From Arthrobacter sp. OAP107 (lineage in GTDB: Bacteria; Actinomycetota; Actinomycetes; Actinomycetales; Micrococcaceae), in contig NZ_JBEPOK010000001.1 of NCBI RefSeq assembly GCF_040546765.1, positions 5,084,001 through 5,148,000 of the forward strand: 64,000 nucleotides of DNA. Direction: 5' to 3'. Below, piece by piece: positions 1-8,273 of the stretch; the first letter of the stretch is position 1, and each line of letters opens with the position of its first letter. The notes beneath the pieces are model-generated. The model was given only the letters and a program-made list of their open reading frames with translations. It was not told the DNA's origin and ran no database searches. The position numbers were made by a program, and so were the translations under genes.

Positions 1-319
1 CCTTCACCGCGTCCACGCCGACGGTGCTCAGCACCACAAGTGTCTTAATGGTTCCGGCTCCGGACAGTAATCGGGAATCCAGGAGCGCGAACAACTGCTC
101 GCCGGTTGCAACCACAACGAACAAAGCGTCAGCGTTGGCGATATCGTCAGCGCTGGTTGAAGATGGTATCCCCAGTTCTAGGGCCTTGGTGACCTGCCGT
201 GGGTTTAGGTCCACCGTTCTTACGCGGTGGCCGCCGGCATGAATCTGGTGTGCCATCGGAAGGCCCATGGCGCCAATGCCGAGAAACCCAATCAGCGGCC
301 GGGCCGACTTTTCGATCAC
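1..319 (-). CDS. NAD(P)-binding reductase, 3-hydroxyisobutyrate dehydrogenase / tartronate semialdehyde reductase family (partial)
   Basis: About 106 N-terminal residues are visible; the rest lies beyond the left edge. The translation from the GTG at 319 opens with the dinucleotide-binding fingerprint of this family (GFLGIGAMGLPMA), followed by an acidic residue at the end of the second strand (TVDLNP) and the usual VVVATGEQ stretch. An in-frame stop lies upstream near 392, and GTG 319 places the Rossmann fold at the expected distance from the N-terminus; no clear Shine-Dalgarno sequence was seen. Family members reduce 3-carbon semialdehydes. Since the window also holds galactarate and glucarate dehydratases, a GarR-like tartronate semialdehyde reductase is a reasonable guess, but the catalytic half is not in view, so the substrate is unknown. 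Confidence 0.8.
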   Translation of the reverse strand, partial: MIEKSARPLIGFLGIGAMGLPMAHQIHAGGHRVRTVDLNPRQVTKALELGIPSSTSADDIANADALFVVVATGEQLFALLDSRLLSGAGTIKTLVVLSTVGVDAVK

Positions 320-997
320 GCTGGTTTTCCGGCCCGGACGGCAAAGAAGTGCCCAGCTCTGGAGGGGCTGGGGCACATCTGGGGAATTTCGCTCAGGCAC
401 ATGGCCCAACTTGCCGGTCTTGCTGCAGCTGTCACTGATTTCCTTTCGCATCCGTTTCGGCCTCGAGCAAGACTAGACTCGGCACCAGACTATGGGCCTC
501 CAATATAGTTTTTGGTGCTACCAATTGTCTATAGCACGCGTCGGCAAACAGATTAGGAACAAACGGCGCCAGCGGTCTCAGGTAACCGAACGTCTGCCTT
601 TACTGGAGCGATCGATTTGGCCCCGGAGCCGGAGTAACGGCTGCGGGGCGAGCATGCGAGGTGGGGCAGCTTCACCTTCTTCCCCGCACCTGTCAGCTTC
701 AACTACACCCCAACCTGACGTCAGGCAACGGCTCAAGAGACGTAAGAGTGGAGTCCGTTTTCGTTTTTCTTGACGCACTCTTGTAAAGGTCTTGGATCCC
801 AACCTGACACAGCCAGTCCCGCAAGACGGTTCTCCAGCGACGTACTCTCGACTCGTTCCCTACTGGCAACGGGGGGTGCCTCACGCACTACACCGACGCA
901 GCGCCCACAGAGTGGCCACGCCGGTGTCGGGTGATACCCAACGTCACACAACGCGACGGCATCCAGATCCGGAACGGCAACGTCCTACCCTTGACTG
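320..997. other. Intergenic region, no gene seen
   Basis: No reading frame here looks like a protein. Visible features are a perfect 12-bp palindrome CCTGACGTCAGG at 714-725, and an inverted repeat (AAGAGTG near 743, CACTCTT near 776) that encloses a T-rich stretch. I looked for a cobalamin riboswitch because of the downstream genes and found no convincing B12 box. The promoters of the flanking divergent genes must lie here, but I cannot place them with confidence. Confidence 0.5.
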
Positions 998-1567
998 GTG
1001 ACTTTGACTACGATCCGCACCGCCGCCGCGACCTCGCTCGCCGCCGCAGGTCTCCTGTTTACTCTCGCCGCGTGTTCCACGCCAGCCACCACCCAGCCCG
1101 CCACCTCTGCCCCTGCTTCCACCGCAACGGCAACCGCAACCACTTCATCCAGCGCCGCCACGGAGCCCTGCGCCGGTGTGAAGGTAATCGTCGATTCGGG
1201 CGCCTTGAAGCAGGCCGCCGCTGACACGTCCGTTTGCGTGCCCGCGGACGGGCCGACTCTCGCATCCAAGGTCCTCGACGAGGCCAAGGTGAAGACCGAG
1301 GGCACTGACCAGTACCCCAAGGAACTGGTGTGCCGGGTGAACGGTGTGCCCGCCGCCGACTTCAGCATCGCCCACAAGGGCGGCACGTACAAGGAAGAAT
1401 GCAAGAAGACGCCCGCCTCCTTTGCCTACTGGGCACTGTGGGTTAAGCCGGCCTCTGGCGCCTGGGGATACGCGCAGGAAGGCCTCGCCACTTTGAAGGT
1501 CAGCCCGGGACAGAGCCTGGAACTGCTCTTCACGGTCGACGGCGCACCGGCCGCCCCCGCGGCGTGA
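998..1567 (+). CDS. Secreted lipoprotein with a transcobalamin-like C-terminal (DUF4430-type) domain
   Basis: 189 residues. It begins with a lipoprotein signal: Arg in the n-region, a hydrophobic core and the lipobox LAAC, so Cys26 is the probable lipidated residue. A Thr/Ala-rich linker reaches to about residue 55. The folded part has the pattern of DUF4430, a domain grouped with the C-terminal domain of transcobalamin: a VLDEAKV segment, CRVNG, then YWALWV, GWGY-like aromatic residues and a closing strand LKVSPGQSLELLF. GTG 998 is the only good start, since an in-frame stop lies two codons upstream. The last four bases overlap the GTG of the ECF transporter, so the two are translationally coupled. 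Inference: an extracellular substrate-binding or capping partner of that transporter. Cobalamin as ligand is a prediction from the domain and the metH neighbour. Confidence 0.72.
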   Translation: MTLTTIRTAAATSLAAAGLLFTLAACSTPATTQPATSAPASTATATATTSSSAATEPCAGVKVIVDSGALKQAAADTSVCVPADGPTLASKVLDEAKVKTEGTDQYPKELVCRVNGVPAADFSIAHKGGTYKEECKKTPASFAYWALWVKPASGAWGYAQEGLATLKVSPGQSLELLFTVDGAPAAPAA

Positions 1568-4497
1568 CCTTTCGACCCGCGCCGTTACGCGCAGCGGCGG
1601 CTCTCGCCGCCGTCTTCATCGCGGCGCGGGTCATCTACCGCATTCTCTTCAACGGTGCGGGCACCGGCAGCCCGGTTCTTCTCGACATACCGCCGGTGCC
1701 GCTGCCTGCCCCGTACGCCCATGTGGTCCTCCTCGGTCCGGTAACGGCGCCTGGCCTCTGGGAGGCGGTCCTGTCCGCCCTGCCGATTGCCGGGATGATC
1801 CTCGCTTTCGGCATGCTCAACGCCTGGGTGGATGTTGCCCGCGGCTTCGTGCACCTGGCCCGCGGCGGCCCGATGCAGGGCATGGCCAGGATGCTTGTGG
1901 TGGCCTGGGCGGCGCTGCCGGCGCTCTCCGACGCCGTGAACTCCGTGCGCCTCGCTTTTCGATTGCGGGGCGAAAGATTCGGGCCCCGCGCCCTTGTTCC
2001 CGTGCTCGAACGCACCCTCGAGCACGCCAGCCGGGTTGCCGCGGCTCTGGAGCTGCGCGGCTTCGGCAGCAGGGCAGCACGCCAGCCCGTCCGCGGTATC
2101 GAAGCACCGGTTCTGATCCGGGACGCACACTTCCGGATCGCGGACACGCGGGTACGCGTCGCCGATTTTGCGCCGTCGAGCGGGTCAATCACGGTCATTA
2201 CCGGGCCGACGGGCTCCGGCAAGTCCACGATCCTTCGGGGCATTGCGGGCCTTCTCTCACACGTCGACGGCGGAAAAATTTCCTGCACGCTGCAGGTCGC
2301 TGGAACGGACCGTGCCACCGCGCCGCCGCGTGATACCGCCCGCCTCGTCGGCGTCGTCTTGCAGAACCCCCGCGCCGCCTTCGCCACCACCCGGGTCCGG
2401 GACGAAATCTCCCTCGCACTTGAGCTGCGCGGCGTGGCATCCGCTACCGCCAAAGCCTGGGTGCTGGAGGTCGCGGAGCGGGTCGGGGTGTCGGCGCTGC
2501 TGGACCGGAATCTCAGCACCCTCTCCGCGGGTGAGTCAACCCTCGTGGCCATTGCCGCCGCGATAGTGGAGCATCCGGCCCTCCTGCTGGTTGACGAACC
2601 CCTCGCCGACCTCGACACCGCAGCACGCGGACGCGTCATCGCCGTGCTCAACGCCCTCGCCCGCGACGCCGGCGTCTGCGTGGTCGTGGCGGAGCACCGG
2701 GCGGAGCAGCTGGTACCCGTTGCAGACTCGTGGTGGACCATCGACGACGGCGCCCTGGTACCTGGCGTTGCTCCCGCACCTTCGCATCCGGTCGCCGACC
2801 GTCAGACGCCGGCACAGCCGGCGGATCCGCCGGTACAGCACGCTGCCGTGCTGACTGCCGCAAACCTCGCGGTGCACCGCGACGGCCAGCCGCTCGTGCG
2901 CAGCGCCTCTCTGTCCCTGCACCGAGGTGAAGTGGTCGCGCTGGTGGGGCCGAACGGTGCCGGAAAGTCGTCCCTCCTTGTGGCACTCGCCCTCGGTGAA
3001 GGCACGCTCAATGAAGGCACACCAGGTGAAACCACAGCAGGTGAAAACACAGCCGGCGGCGGCCGCATAGCCCTCGTCCCGGACGCCTCCGACGACCTCT
3101 TCACACGGGATACCGTCGCTGCCGAGCTCCGCGCGGCAGAGCGGCGCCGGGCGCGCCGAAAGGGCGGCGCACAACCTGCGCCTGGCGACGCTGCTTCACG
3201 GCTTGCCCGTTTGCGGGGAGACGTCCGGATTCCCATTGGCCACGAGCATCCCCGGGACCTGTCCGCGGGTGAGCGCAGGATCCTGGCCATCGCGCTGCAG
3301 ACCATGGACGACCCGCAGGTGCTCCTGATCGATGAGCCGACCCGCGGACTCGATCCCGCGGCGCGCACAGCAGTCGCGGCGGCGTTGCGGGCCGCAGCGG
3401 ACGCCGGCGCGGCGGTCTTGATCGCCACCCACGACCTCGACTTTGCGCACGGCCTCGGCGCCCGGATCCTCCCGATGCGTGACGGCGTCGCCCCCGCATC
3501 CGCGGCAGAAGCCGCGCCCGGCGCCGCCACAGTGGAGCGCATCGCAACACCAAGCATCCCCACACCACGGTTCACCGACCGGCCAACCGACCTTCCCGCG
3601 GCGGGGAAAGCCCCCCGCATCCGGATGCCACGGGCCGCCGAGCTCACGGTCCTCGCAGCTGCGAACCTCCTGGCCCTCGGTGCATTCTGTTGGCCCTTGC
3701 TCGCTGCGGTCCTTCCGGAGGATGCCGCCGCGGCCATCCCCTACGCGGCGCTGGCCATGGCACCGCTTGCCGTCGTTGCCATCGTGGTGTCCCTGGACGG
3801 CTCGGTCCGCTCCGCACATACGGTGGCGCTGCTCGGCGTCCTGGCCGCCATCGGCTCGGCGGTGCGCGTGGCCAGCACCGGCGTCGGGGGCGTGGAGGCA
3901 GTCTTCATCCTGCTGATCCTGGCCGGCCGGGCCTTCGGTGCGCGCTTCGGCATGTTGCTCGGTGCCGCCACCATCGCCGTGTCCAGCGCCTTGTGGAGTG
4001 GCATCGGCCCGTGGTCACCGTTCCAGATTTTCGCCTGTGCGTGGGTAGGTGCCGGGGCAGGTCTGCTCCCCCGGCGGGTGCGGGGGCGGGCAGAACTGTG
4101 GATGCTGTGCGGCTACGGGGTCCTGGCATCCTACGTGTTCGGCCTGCTCACCAATCTGTGGTTCTGGCCCTTCGCTGTCGGCGCTGGCACCGGCATCTCC
4201 TACGTGCCTGGCGCGCCGCTGGCCACCAATCTCAGCAGCTTCCTGCTCTACTCGCTTTTGACCTCGACGGCGGGATGGGACACCCTGCGTGCCGTCACCA
4301 CGATCATCGGAATCGCTGTGGTGGGGAGAGCCATGCTCGCCGCCCTGCGGCGGGTCAAGCCGGTCTCCAGCCCGGCCAGAATTCCGGGCGGAAGCCCGGG
4401 CGGAAGCCCGGGTGGAAGCCCGGGCGGGCAGACCGCCCGGGCGCCATCCACTCAAGGTCAAGCTCCGGCCGGGGACCGGCGTCGACTCACACCTTGA
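1564..4497 (+). CDS. All-in-one ECF transporter: T component, two ABC ATPases and S component fused
   Basis: 977 residues carrying a whole energy-coupling-factor transporter. Residues 1-190 are membrane segments plus coupling helices with the two short Arg-Gly motifs (RLRG, ELRG) typical of CbiQ/EcfT proteins. ATPase 1: Walker A GPTGSGKST near 214, signature LSAGE, Walker B LLLVDEPLADLD. ATPase 2: Walker A GPNGAGKSS near 461, signature DLSAGER, Walker B VLLIDEPTRGLD. From about residue 690 to 945 there are six or so hydrophobic segments that fit an S component. The gene starts with a GTG overlapping the lipoprotein stop and converges on metH, overlapping it by 11 bp. Substrate is inferred as cobalamin or a precursor from those two neighbours. 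The C-terminal tail holds a GGSP repeat and looks disordered. Confidence 0.82.
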   Translation: MTFRPAPLRAAAALAAVFIAARVIYRILFNGAGTGSPVLLDIPPVPLPAPYAHVVLLGPVTAPGLWEAVLSALPIAGMILAFGMLNAWVDVARGFVHLARGGPMQGMARMLVVAWAALPALSDAVNSVRLAFRLRGERFGPRALVPVLERTLEHASRVAAALELRGFGSRAARQPVRGIEAPVLIRDAHFRIADTRVRVADFAPSSGSITVITGPTGSGKSTILRGIAGLLSHVDGGKISCTLQVAGTDRATAPPRDTARLVGVVLQNPRAAFATTRVRDEISLALELRGVASATAKAWVLEVAERVGVSALLDRNLSTLSAGESTLVAIAAAIVEHPALLLVDEPLADLDTAARGRVIAVLNALARDAGVCVVVAEHRAEQLVPVADSWWTIDDGALVPGVAPAPSHPVADRQTPAQPADPPVQHAAVLTAANLAVHRDGQPLVRSASLSLHRGEVVALVGPNGAGKSSLLVALALGEGTLNEGTPGETTAGENTAGGGRIALVPDASDDLFTRDTVAAELRAAERRRARRKGGAQPAPGDAASRLARLRGDVRIPIGHEHPRDLSAGERRILAIALQTMDDPQVLLIDEPTRGLDPAARTAVAAALRAAADAGAAVLIATHDLDFAHGLGARILPMRDGVAPASAAEAAPGAATVERIATPSIPTPRFTDRPTDLPAAGKAPRIRMPRAAELTVLAAANLLALGAFCWPLLAAVLPEDAAAAIPYAALAMAPLAVVAIVVSLDGSVRSAHTVALLGVLAAIGSAVRVASTGVGGVEAVFILLILAGRAFGARFGMLLGAATIAVSSALWSGIGPWSPFQIFACAWVGAGAGLLPRRVRGRAELWMLCGYGVLASYVFGLLTNLWFWPFAVGAGTGISYVPGAPLATNLSSFLLYSLLTSTAGWDTLRAVTTIIGIAVVGRAMLAALRRVKPVSSPARIPGGSPGGSPGGSPGGQTARAPSTQGQAPAGDRRRLTP
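4386..4421 (+). repeat. 12-bp tandem repeat, three units, in the 3' end of the ECF gene
   Basis: Units GGGCGGAAGCCC, GGGCGGAAGCCC and GGGTGGAAGCCC follow each other directly and encode the Gly-Gly-Ser-Pro repeat near the protein's C-terminus. A further partial unit runs into the hairpin at 4418-4442. Copy number could vary by slippage. Confidence 0.85.
4418..4442. terminator. Strong GC hairpin between convergent genes, possible bidirectional terminator
   Basis: Perfect 10-bp stem GCCCGGGCGG / CCGCCCGGGC with a 5-base loop. It lies inside the last codons of the ECF gene and just past the metH stop as seen from the minus strand. There is no T-run on either side, so factor-independent termination is uncertain. 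Confidence 0.45.
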
Positions 4498-7400
4498 AGT
4501 ACTTCGCCTCCGGGTGGTGGAACACGAATGCATCAGTGGACTGTTCGGGGTGCAGCATCAGCTCGTCGCTCAGGATCACGCCCATCCGCTCGGGCTGCAG
4601 CAGCTCCACCACCTTGCGGCGGTCCTCCATCTCGGGGCACGCAGGGTAACCGAGCGAGAAACGCGCACCGCGGTAGTCGAGCTTGAACAGCCCTGCCTTT
4701 TCCTTCGGCTCTTCGGCGGCGAAACCCAGCTCCGAGCGGACACGCGCATGCCAGAACTCGGCCAGCGCCTCGGTGAGCTGCATGACCAGGCCGTTGAGCT
4801 CGTAGTAGTCGCGGTAATGGTTCCCGGCGAACAGCAGCGCAAGCACCTCGTCGATCTTGGAACCGGCAGTGACCAGCTGTACCGGCAGCACGTCGATCTG
4901 TCCCGAATCGCGGGACCGTACGAAATCGGCGAGGCACAGGTGCTTGTCGCGGCGCTGGCGCGGAAAGTCGAAACGCAGCCGGTCGGTGCCGATCGGACCG
5001 TCTGAACCGCCGTCAGGGGCGAGGAGCCCCGGGGCGCCGAGTACGCCGTCGGGATCCGTATTGTGGTGCAGCACCACCACCTGTTCCCCCTCGGACACCA
5101 CCGGGAAATAGCCGTACGCGACCGACGCGTCGAGCATTCCCTCGGCGAGGATACGGTCCAGCCAGTACCGCAGCCGCGGCCGGCCCTCACGTTCCACCAG
5201 TTCCTCGTAGGAAGCGCCGCCTTCGCCGCGGCCTGGCTTGAGACCCCATTGCCCCAGGAACGTGGCCCGCTCATCGATGAACGCCGCGTAGTCGTGGAGG
5301 GCGACGCCGCGAACGATGCGTGTGCCCCAGAACGGCGGGGCGGGCACGGGGTTGTCGGAGGCGACGTCGGAACGGCCGGGCATCGCCTCCGGCTCGGTCA
5401 GCGTGAGCTTTGCGCCCGTCCGGTGGGTCCGCTTCCGCAGGGCGGGCAGGCCCACCTCGGCGGGGTCAGCGCCGCGGGCGACCTGCACCAGCGGCTCCAT
5501 GAGCGCCAGACCTTCGAAGGCATCCTTTGCGTACCGGACCTGCCCTTCGAACTGTCCCGCCAGATCGTCTTCGACATAGGCACGGGTCAGAGCCGCGCCA
5601 CCGAGGATCACCGGCCACTTCTTCGCATAGCCACGGGCCTGCAGCTCCTGGAGGTTTTCCTTCATCACCACCGTGGACTTCACGAGCAGCCCTGACATGC
5701 CGATGACGTCGGCGTTGTGCTCCTCGGCCGCAGCGATGATGTCAGCGATCGGCTGCTTGATGCCGAGGTTGATGACCTTGTAGCCGTTGTTGGTGAGGAT
5801 GATGTCCACCAGGTTCTTGCCGATATCGTGCACGTCGCCGCGCACGGTGGCGATCACCATGGTGCCCTTGCCCGAGGCATCCGATTTCTCCATGTGCGGC
5901 TCGAGCAGCGCCACCGCGTTCTTCATGACCTCGGCGGACTGCAGCACGAACGGCAACTGCATCTCACCGGCGCCGAAACGCTCGCCCACCACCTTCATGC
6001 CCTCGAGCAGCTGGTCGTTGATGATGCCAAGCGGGGTGATGCCTTCGCTGCGGGCAAGGTCGAGGTCCTCCTCGAGGCCCTTGCCCTCGCCGTCGATGAT
6101 GCGCCGCTGCAGGCGTTCGCCGGTGGGCAGTGCAGCAAGTTCCGCTGCGCGCTGGTCGCGCAGCGCCGCAGTGTCAACGCCGGCGAACATGTCCAGCATG
6201 CTCGCCAGCGGGTCGTACGTGGTGTTGCCTTCGGCGTCGTATTCGCGGCGGTCCCAGACGAGGTCCAGCGCCACCTTGCGCTGCTCCTCCGGCAGTGAAG
6301 CGAGCGGCACGATCTTGGCGGCGTCAATGATGCCGCTGGACAGGCCGGCCTCCACGGCCTCGTGCAGGAACACCGAGTTCAGGACGATGCGCGCTGCCGG
6401 GTTCAGGCCGAAGGAAACATTGGAAACACCGAGGGTGGTGTGGATGCCGGGATACTTCCTGGTGATCTCGCGGATGGCCTCGATCGTTTCGATGCCGTCC
6501 CGGCGGGTCTCTTCCTGGCCCGTGGCGATCGGGAAGGTCAGGCAGTCGACGATGATGTCTTCCACGCGCATCCCCCATTCACCGACCAGGGCGTCGACGA
6601 GGCGCGAGGCGATCGCCACCTTGCCCTCGGTGGTGCGTGCCTGGCCCTGCTCATCGATGGTCAGGGCGATCACGGCGGTGCCGTGTTCCTTCACAAGCGG
6701 CATGATGCGCGCAAACCGGCTGTCCGGGCCGTCGCCGTCCTCATAGTTGACGGAGTTGATCACCGGGCGGCCGCCGATGTGTTCCAGCCCGGCCTGCAGG
6801 ACGGGCGGTTCGGTGGAGTCGATCACCAGCGGGAGCGTGGAGGCCGAAGCGAAACGTGAGACGACTTCCTTGATGTCTGCCACGCCGTCGCGTCCCACGT
6901 AGTCGATACACACGTCGAGCAGGTGCGCGCCCACGCGGATCTGCTCCCGGGCAATATCGACGCAGTCGTCCCAGCGCTCTTCGAGCATCGCCTGCCGGAA
7001 CGCCTTCGAGCCGTTTGCGTTGGTGCGCTCACCGATGGCGAGGTACGAGGACTCCTGGTCGAAGTTGACGTGCTGGTAGAGGGAGGCAATGCCGGCTTCC
7101 CGTTCGGTGGGAACGCGGCCGCCGGACGCTCCGTTCGCACCGCTGCCGGACTCAGTCCGGAAAGGCGCAAGGCGCTCGACGACGGCGGCCATGTGTTCCG
7201 GCGTCGTACCGCAACATCCGCCCACCAGACCCAGGCCGAACTCCCGCACGAACTGCTCGTGCGAGGTGGCGAGTTCCACAGGCGACAGCGGATAGTGCGC
7301 ACCGTCCGCGGTGAGCACCGGCAGGCCTGCGTTGGGCATGCAGGCGATCGCCACTGAGGACTGCTTGGACAGATGGCGCAGGTGCTCGCTCATCTCATCC

Positions 7401-8131
7401 GGCCCGGTGGCGCAGTTCAGCCCGATGGCGTCAACGCCGAGCGGTTCGAGCGCGGTGAGCGCCGCGCCGATTTCGGATCCCATCAGCATGGTTCCGGTGG
7501 TCTCGACGGTCACCTCGACGAAGATCGGAAGCCGGACGCCGCGGGCCACGATCGCCTGCTTGCAGCCGTTGACTGCAGCCTTGGTCTGCAGCAGGTCCTG
7601 GCTCGTTTCGATGAGGAACGCATCCGCTCCGCCGTCGATGAGGCCTTCGGCCTGCAGCGCGAACGTCTGCTTGAGGTAGTCGTAGCTGGTGTGCCCCAGG
7701 CTGGGGAGCTTCGTGCCCGGACCCATCGAGCCCAGGACCCACCGCATCCGTCCGTCCACGGCTTCCGCAGCCTCGGCACGCTCCCTGGCGATCGCCGCAC
7801 CCTTCCGGGCGAGCTCTTCGATCCGGTCGTCGATGCCGTAGTCGGAGAGGTTGGACCAGTTCGCACCGAAGGTATTGGTTTCGACCGCATCGATCCCCAC
7901 CGCGAAGTACGCGTCATGGATGTCAGCGATGACATCCGGACGCGTGTCATTGAGGATCTCGTTGCAGCCTTCCAGTCCCTGGAAGTCAGTCGCCAGCGAC
8001 AGTTCCCGGTCCTGCAGCATGGTTCCCATGGCGCCATCGGCAATGACCACCCGGTGGTTAACTGCATCCAAAAGCGATTGGGAGCGATCGGGGCGGGGGA
8101 CGGAGTCGATATCAAGTGCAAAACGAGGCAT
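4487..8131 (-). CDS. metH: Cobalamin-dependent methionine synthase
   Basis: 1214 residues, the usual full length. Domain order: homocysteine-binding barrel (about 1-340, with the zinc ligands in GGCCGTTPEH near 305), pterin/methyltetrahydrofolate-binding barrel (about 350-630), cobalamin cap and binding domains (DVHDIGKN near 765, whose His is the lower axial ligand of B12) and the S-adenosylmethionine-dependent activation domain (about 900-1214). It transfers the methyl group from 5-methyltetrahydrofolate to homocysteine in the cytoplasm. The ATG at 8131 lacks a Shine-Dalgarno sequence; a leaderless message is possible. The convergent lipoprotein plus ECF transporter probably supplies its cofactor. 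All key motifs are intact. Confidence 0.97.
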   Translation of the reverse strand: MPRFALDIDSVPRPDRSQSLLDAVNHRVVIADGAMGTMLQDRELSLATDFQGLEGCNEILNDTRPDVIADIHDAYFAVGIDAVETNTFGANWSNLSDYGIDDRIEELARKGAAIARERAEAAEAVDGRMRWVLGSMGPGTKLPSLGHTSYDYLKQTFALQAEGLIDGGADAFLIETSQDLLQTKAAVNGCKQAIVARGVRLPIFVEVTVETTGTMLMGSEIGAALTALEPLGVDAIGLNCATGPDEMSEHLRHLSKQSSVAIACMPNAGLPVLTADGAHYPLSPVELATSHEQFVREFGLGLVGGCCGTTPEHMAAVVERLAPFRTESGSGANGASGGRVPTEREAGIASLYQHVNFDQESSYLAIGERTNANGSKAFRQAMLEERWDDCVDIAREQIRVGAHLLDVCIDYVGRDGVADIKEVVSRFASASTLPLVIDSTEPPVLQAGLEHIGGRPVINSVNYEDGDGPDSRFARIMPLVKEHGTAVIALTIDEQGQARTTEGKVAIASRLVDALVGEWGMRVEDIIVDCLTFPIATGQEETRRDGIETIEAIREITRKYPGIHTTLGVSNVSFGLNPAARIVLNSVFLHEAVEAGLSSGIIDAAKIVPLASLPEEQRKVALDLVWDRREYDAEGNTTYDPLASMLDMFAGVDTAALRDQRAAELAALPTGERLQRRIIDGEGKGLEEDLDLARSEGITPLGIINDQLLEGMKVVGERFGAGEMQLPFVLQSAEVMKNAVALLEPHMEKSDASGKGTMVIATVRGDVHDIGKNLVDIILTNNGYKVINLGIKQPIADIIAAAEEHNADVIGMSGLLVKSTVVMKENLQELQARGYAKKWPVILGGAALTRAYVEDDLAGQFEGQVRYAKDAFEGLALMEPLVQVARGADPAEVGLPALRKRTHRTGAKLTLTEPEAMPGRSDVASDNPVPAPPFWGTRIVRGVALHDYAAFIDERATFLGQWGLKPGRGEGGASYEELVEREGRPRLRYWLDRILAEGMLDASVAYGYFPVVSEGEQVVVLHHNTDPDGVLGAPGLLAPDGGSDGPIGTDRLRFDFPRQRRDKHLCLADFVRSRDSGQIDVLPVQLVTAGSKIDEVLALLFAGNHYRDYYELNGLVMQLTEALAEFWHARVRSELGFAAEEPKEKAGLFKLDYRGARFSLGYPACPEMEDRRKVVELLQPERMGVILSDELMLHPEQSTDAFVFHHPEAKYFKV

Positions 8132-8196
8132 GTAAACAGACTACGGGCGGGGGCAGATCTGCGCGCCGTATTTCCCATGTACTACGACGGCGGGAA

Positions 8197-8219
8197 GGTT
8201 ACTTGTAATACAAGTAACC
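8197..8219. promoter_or_regulatory. Operator palindrome over the talarate/galactarate dehydratase promoter
   Basis: Perfect inverted repeat with 11-base arms GGTTACTTGTA and TACAAGTAACC around one central base. A third half site, ACTTGTA, follows at 8221-8227, exactly 20 bp from the first. The operator covers a plausible promoter (TTGTAA at 8203-8208, 17 bp, TAGCAT at 8226-8231). The CTTGTA-N-TACAAG core resembles sites of FCD-type GntR repressors, and such a regulator is encoded just downstream, so repression relieved by a sugar-acid ligand is the likely logic. Confidence 0.75.
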
Positions 8220-8273
8220 AACTTGTAGCATAAGCAGGCGGGCGATGTTGCCCCTACTTCCCAAGGAGAACCA

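Noticed and set aside
485..997. Cobalamin riboswitch upstream of the lipoprotein/ECF operon
   Set aside because: The region was read on the plus strand for a B12 box and the usual flanking core; only loose partial matches were found, so none is claimed.
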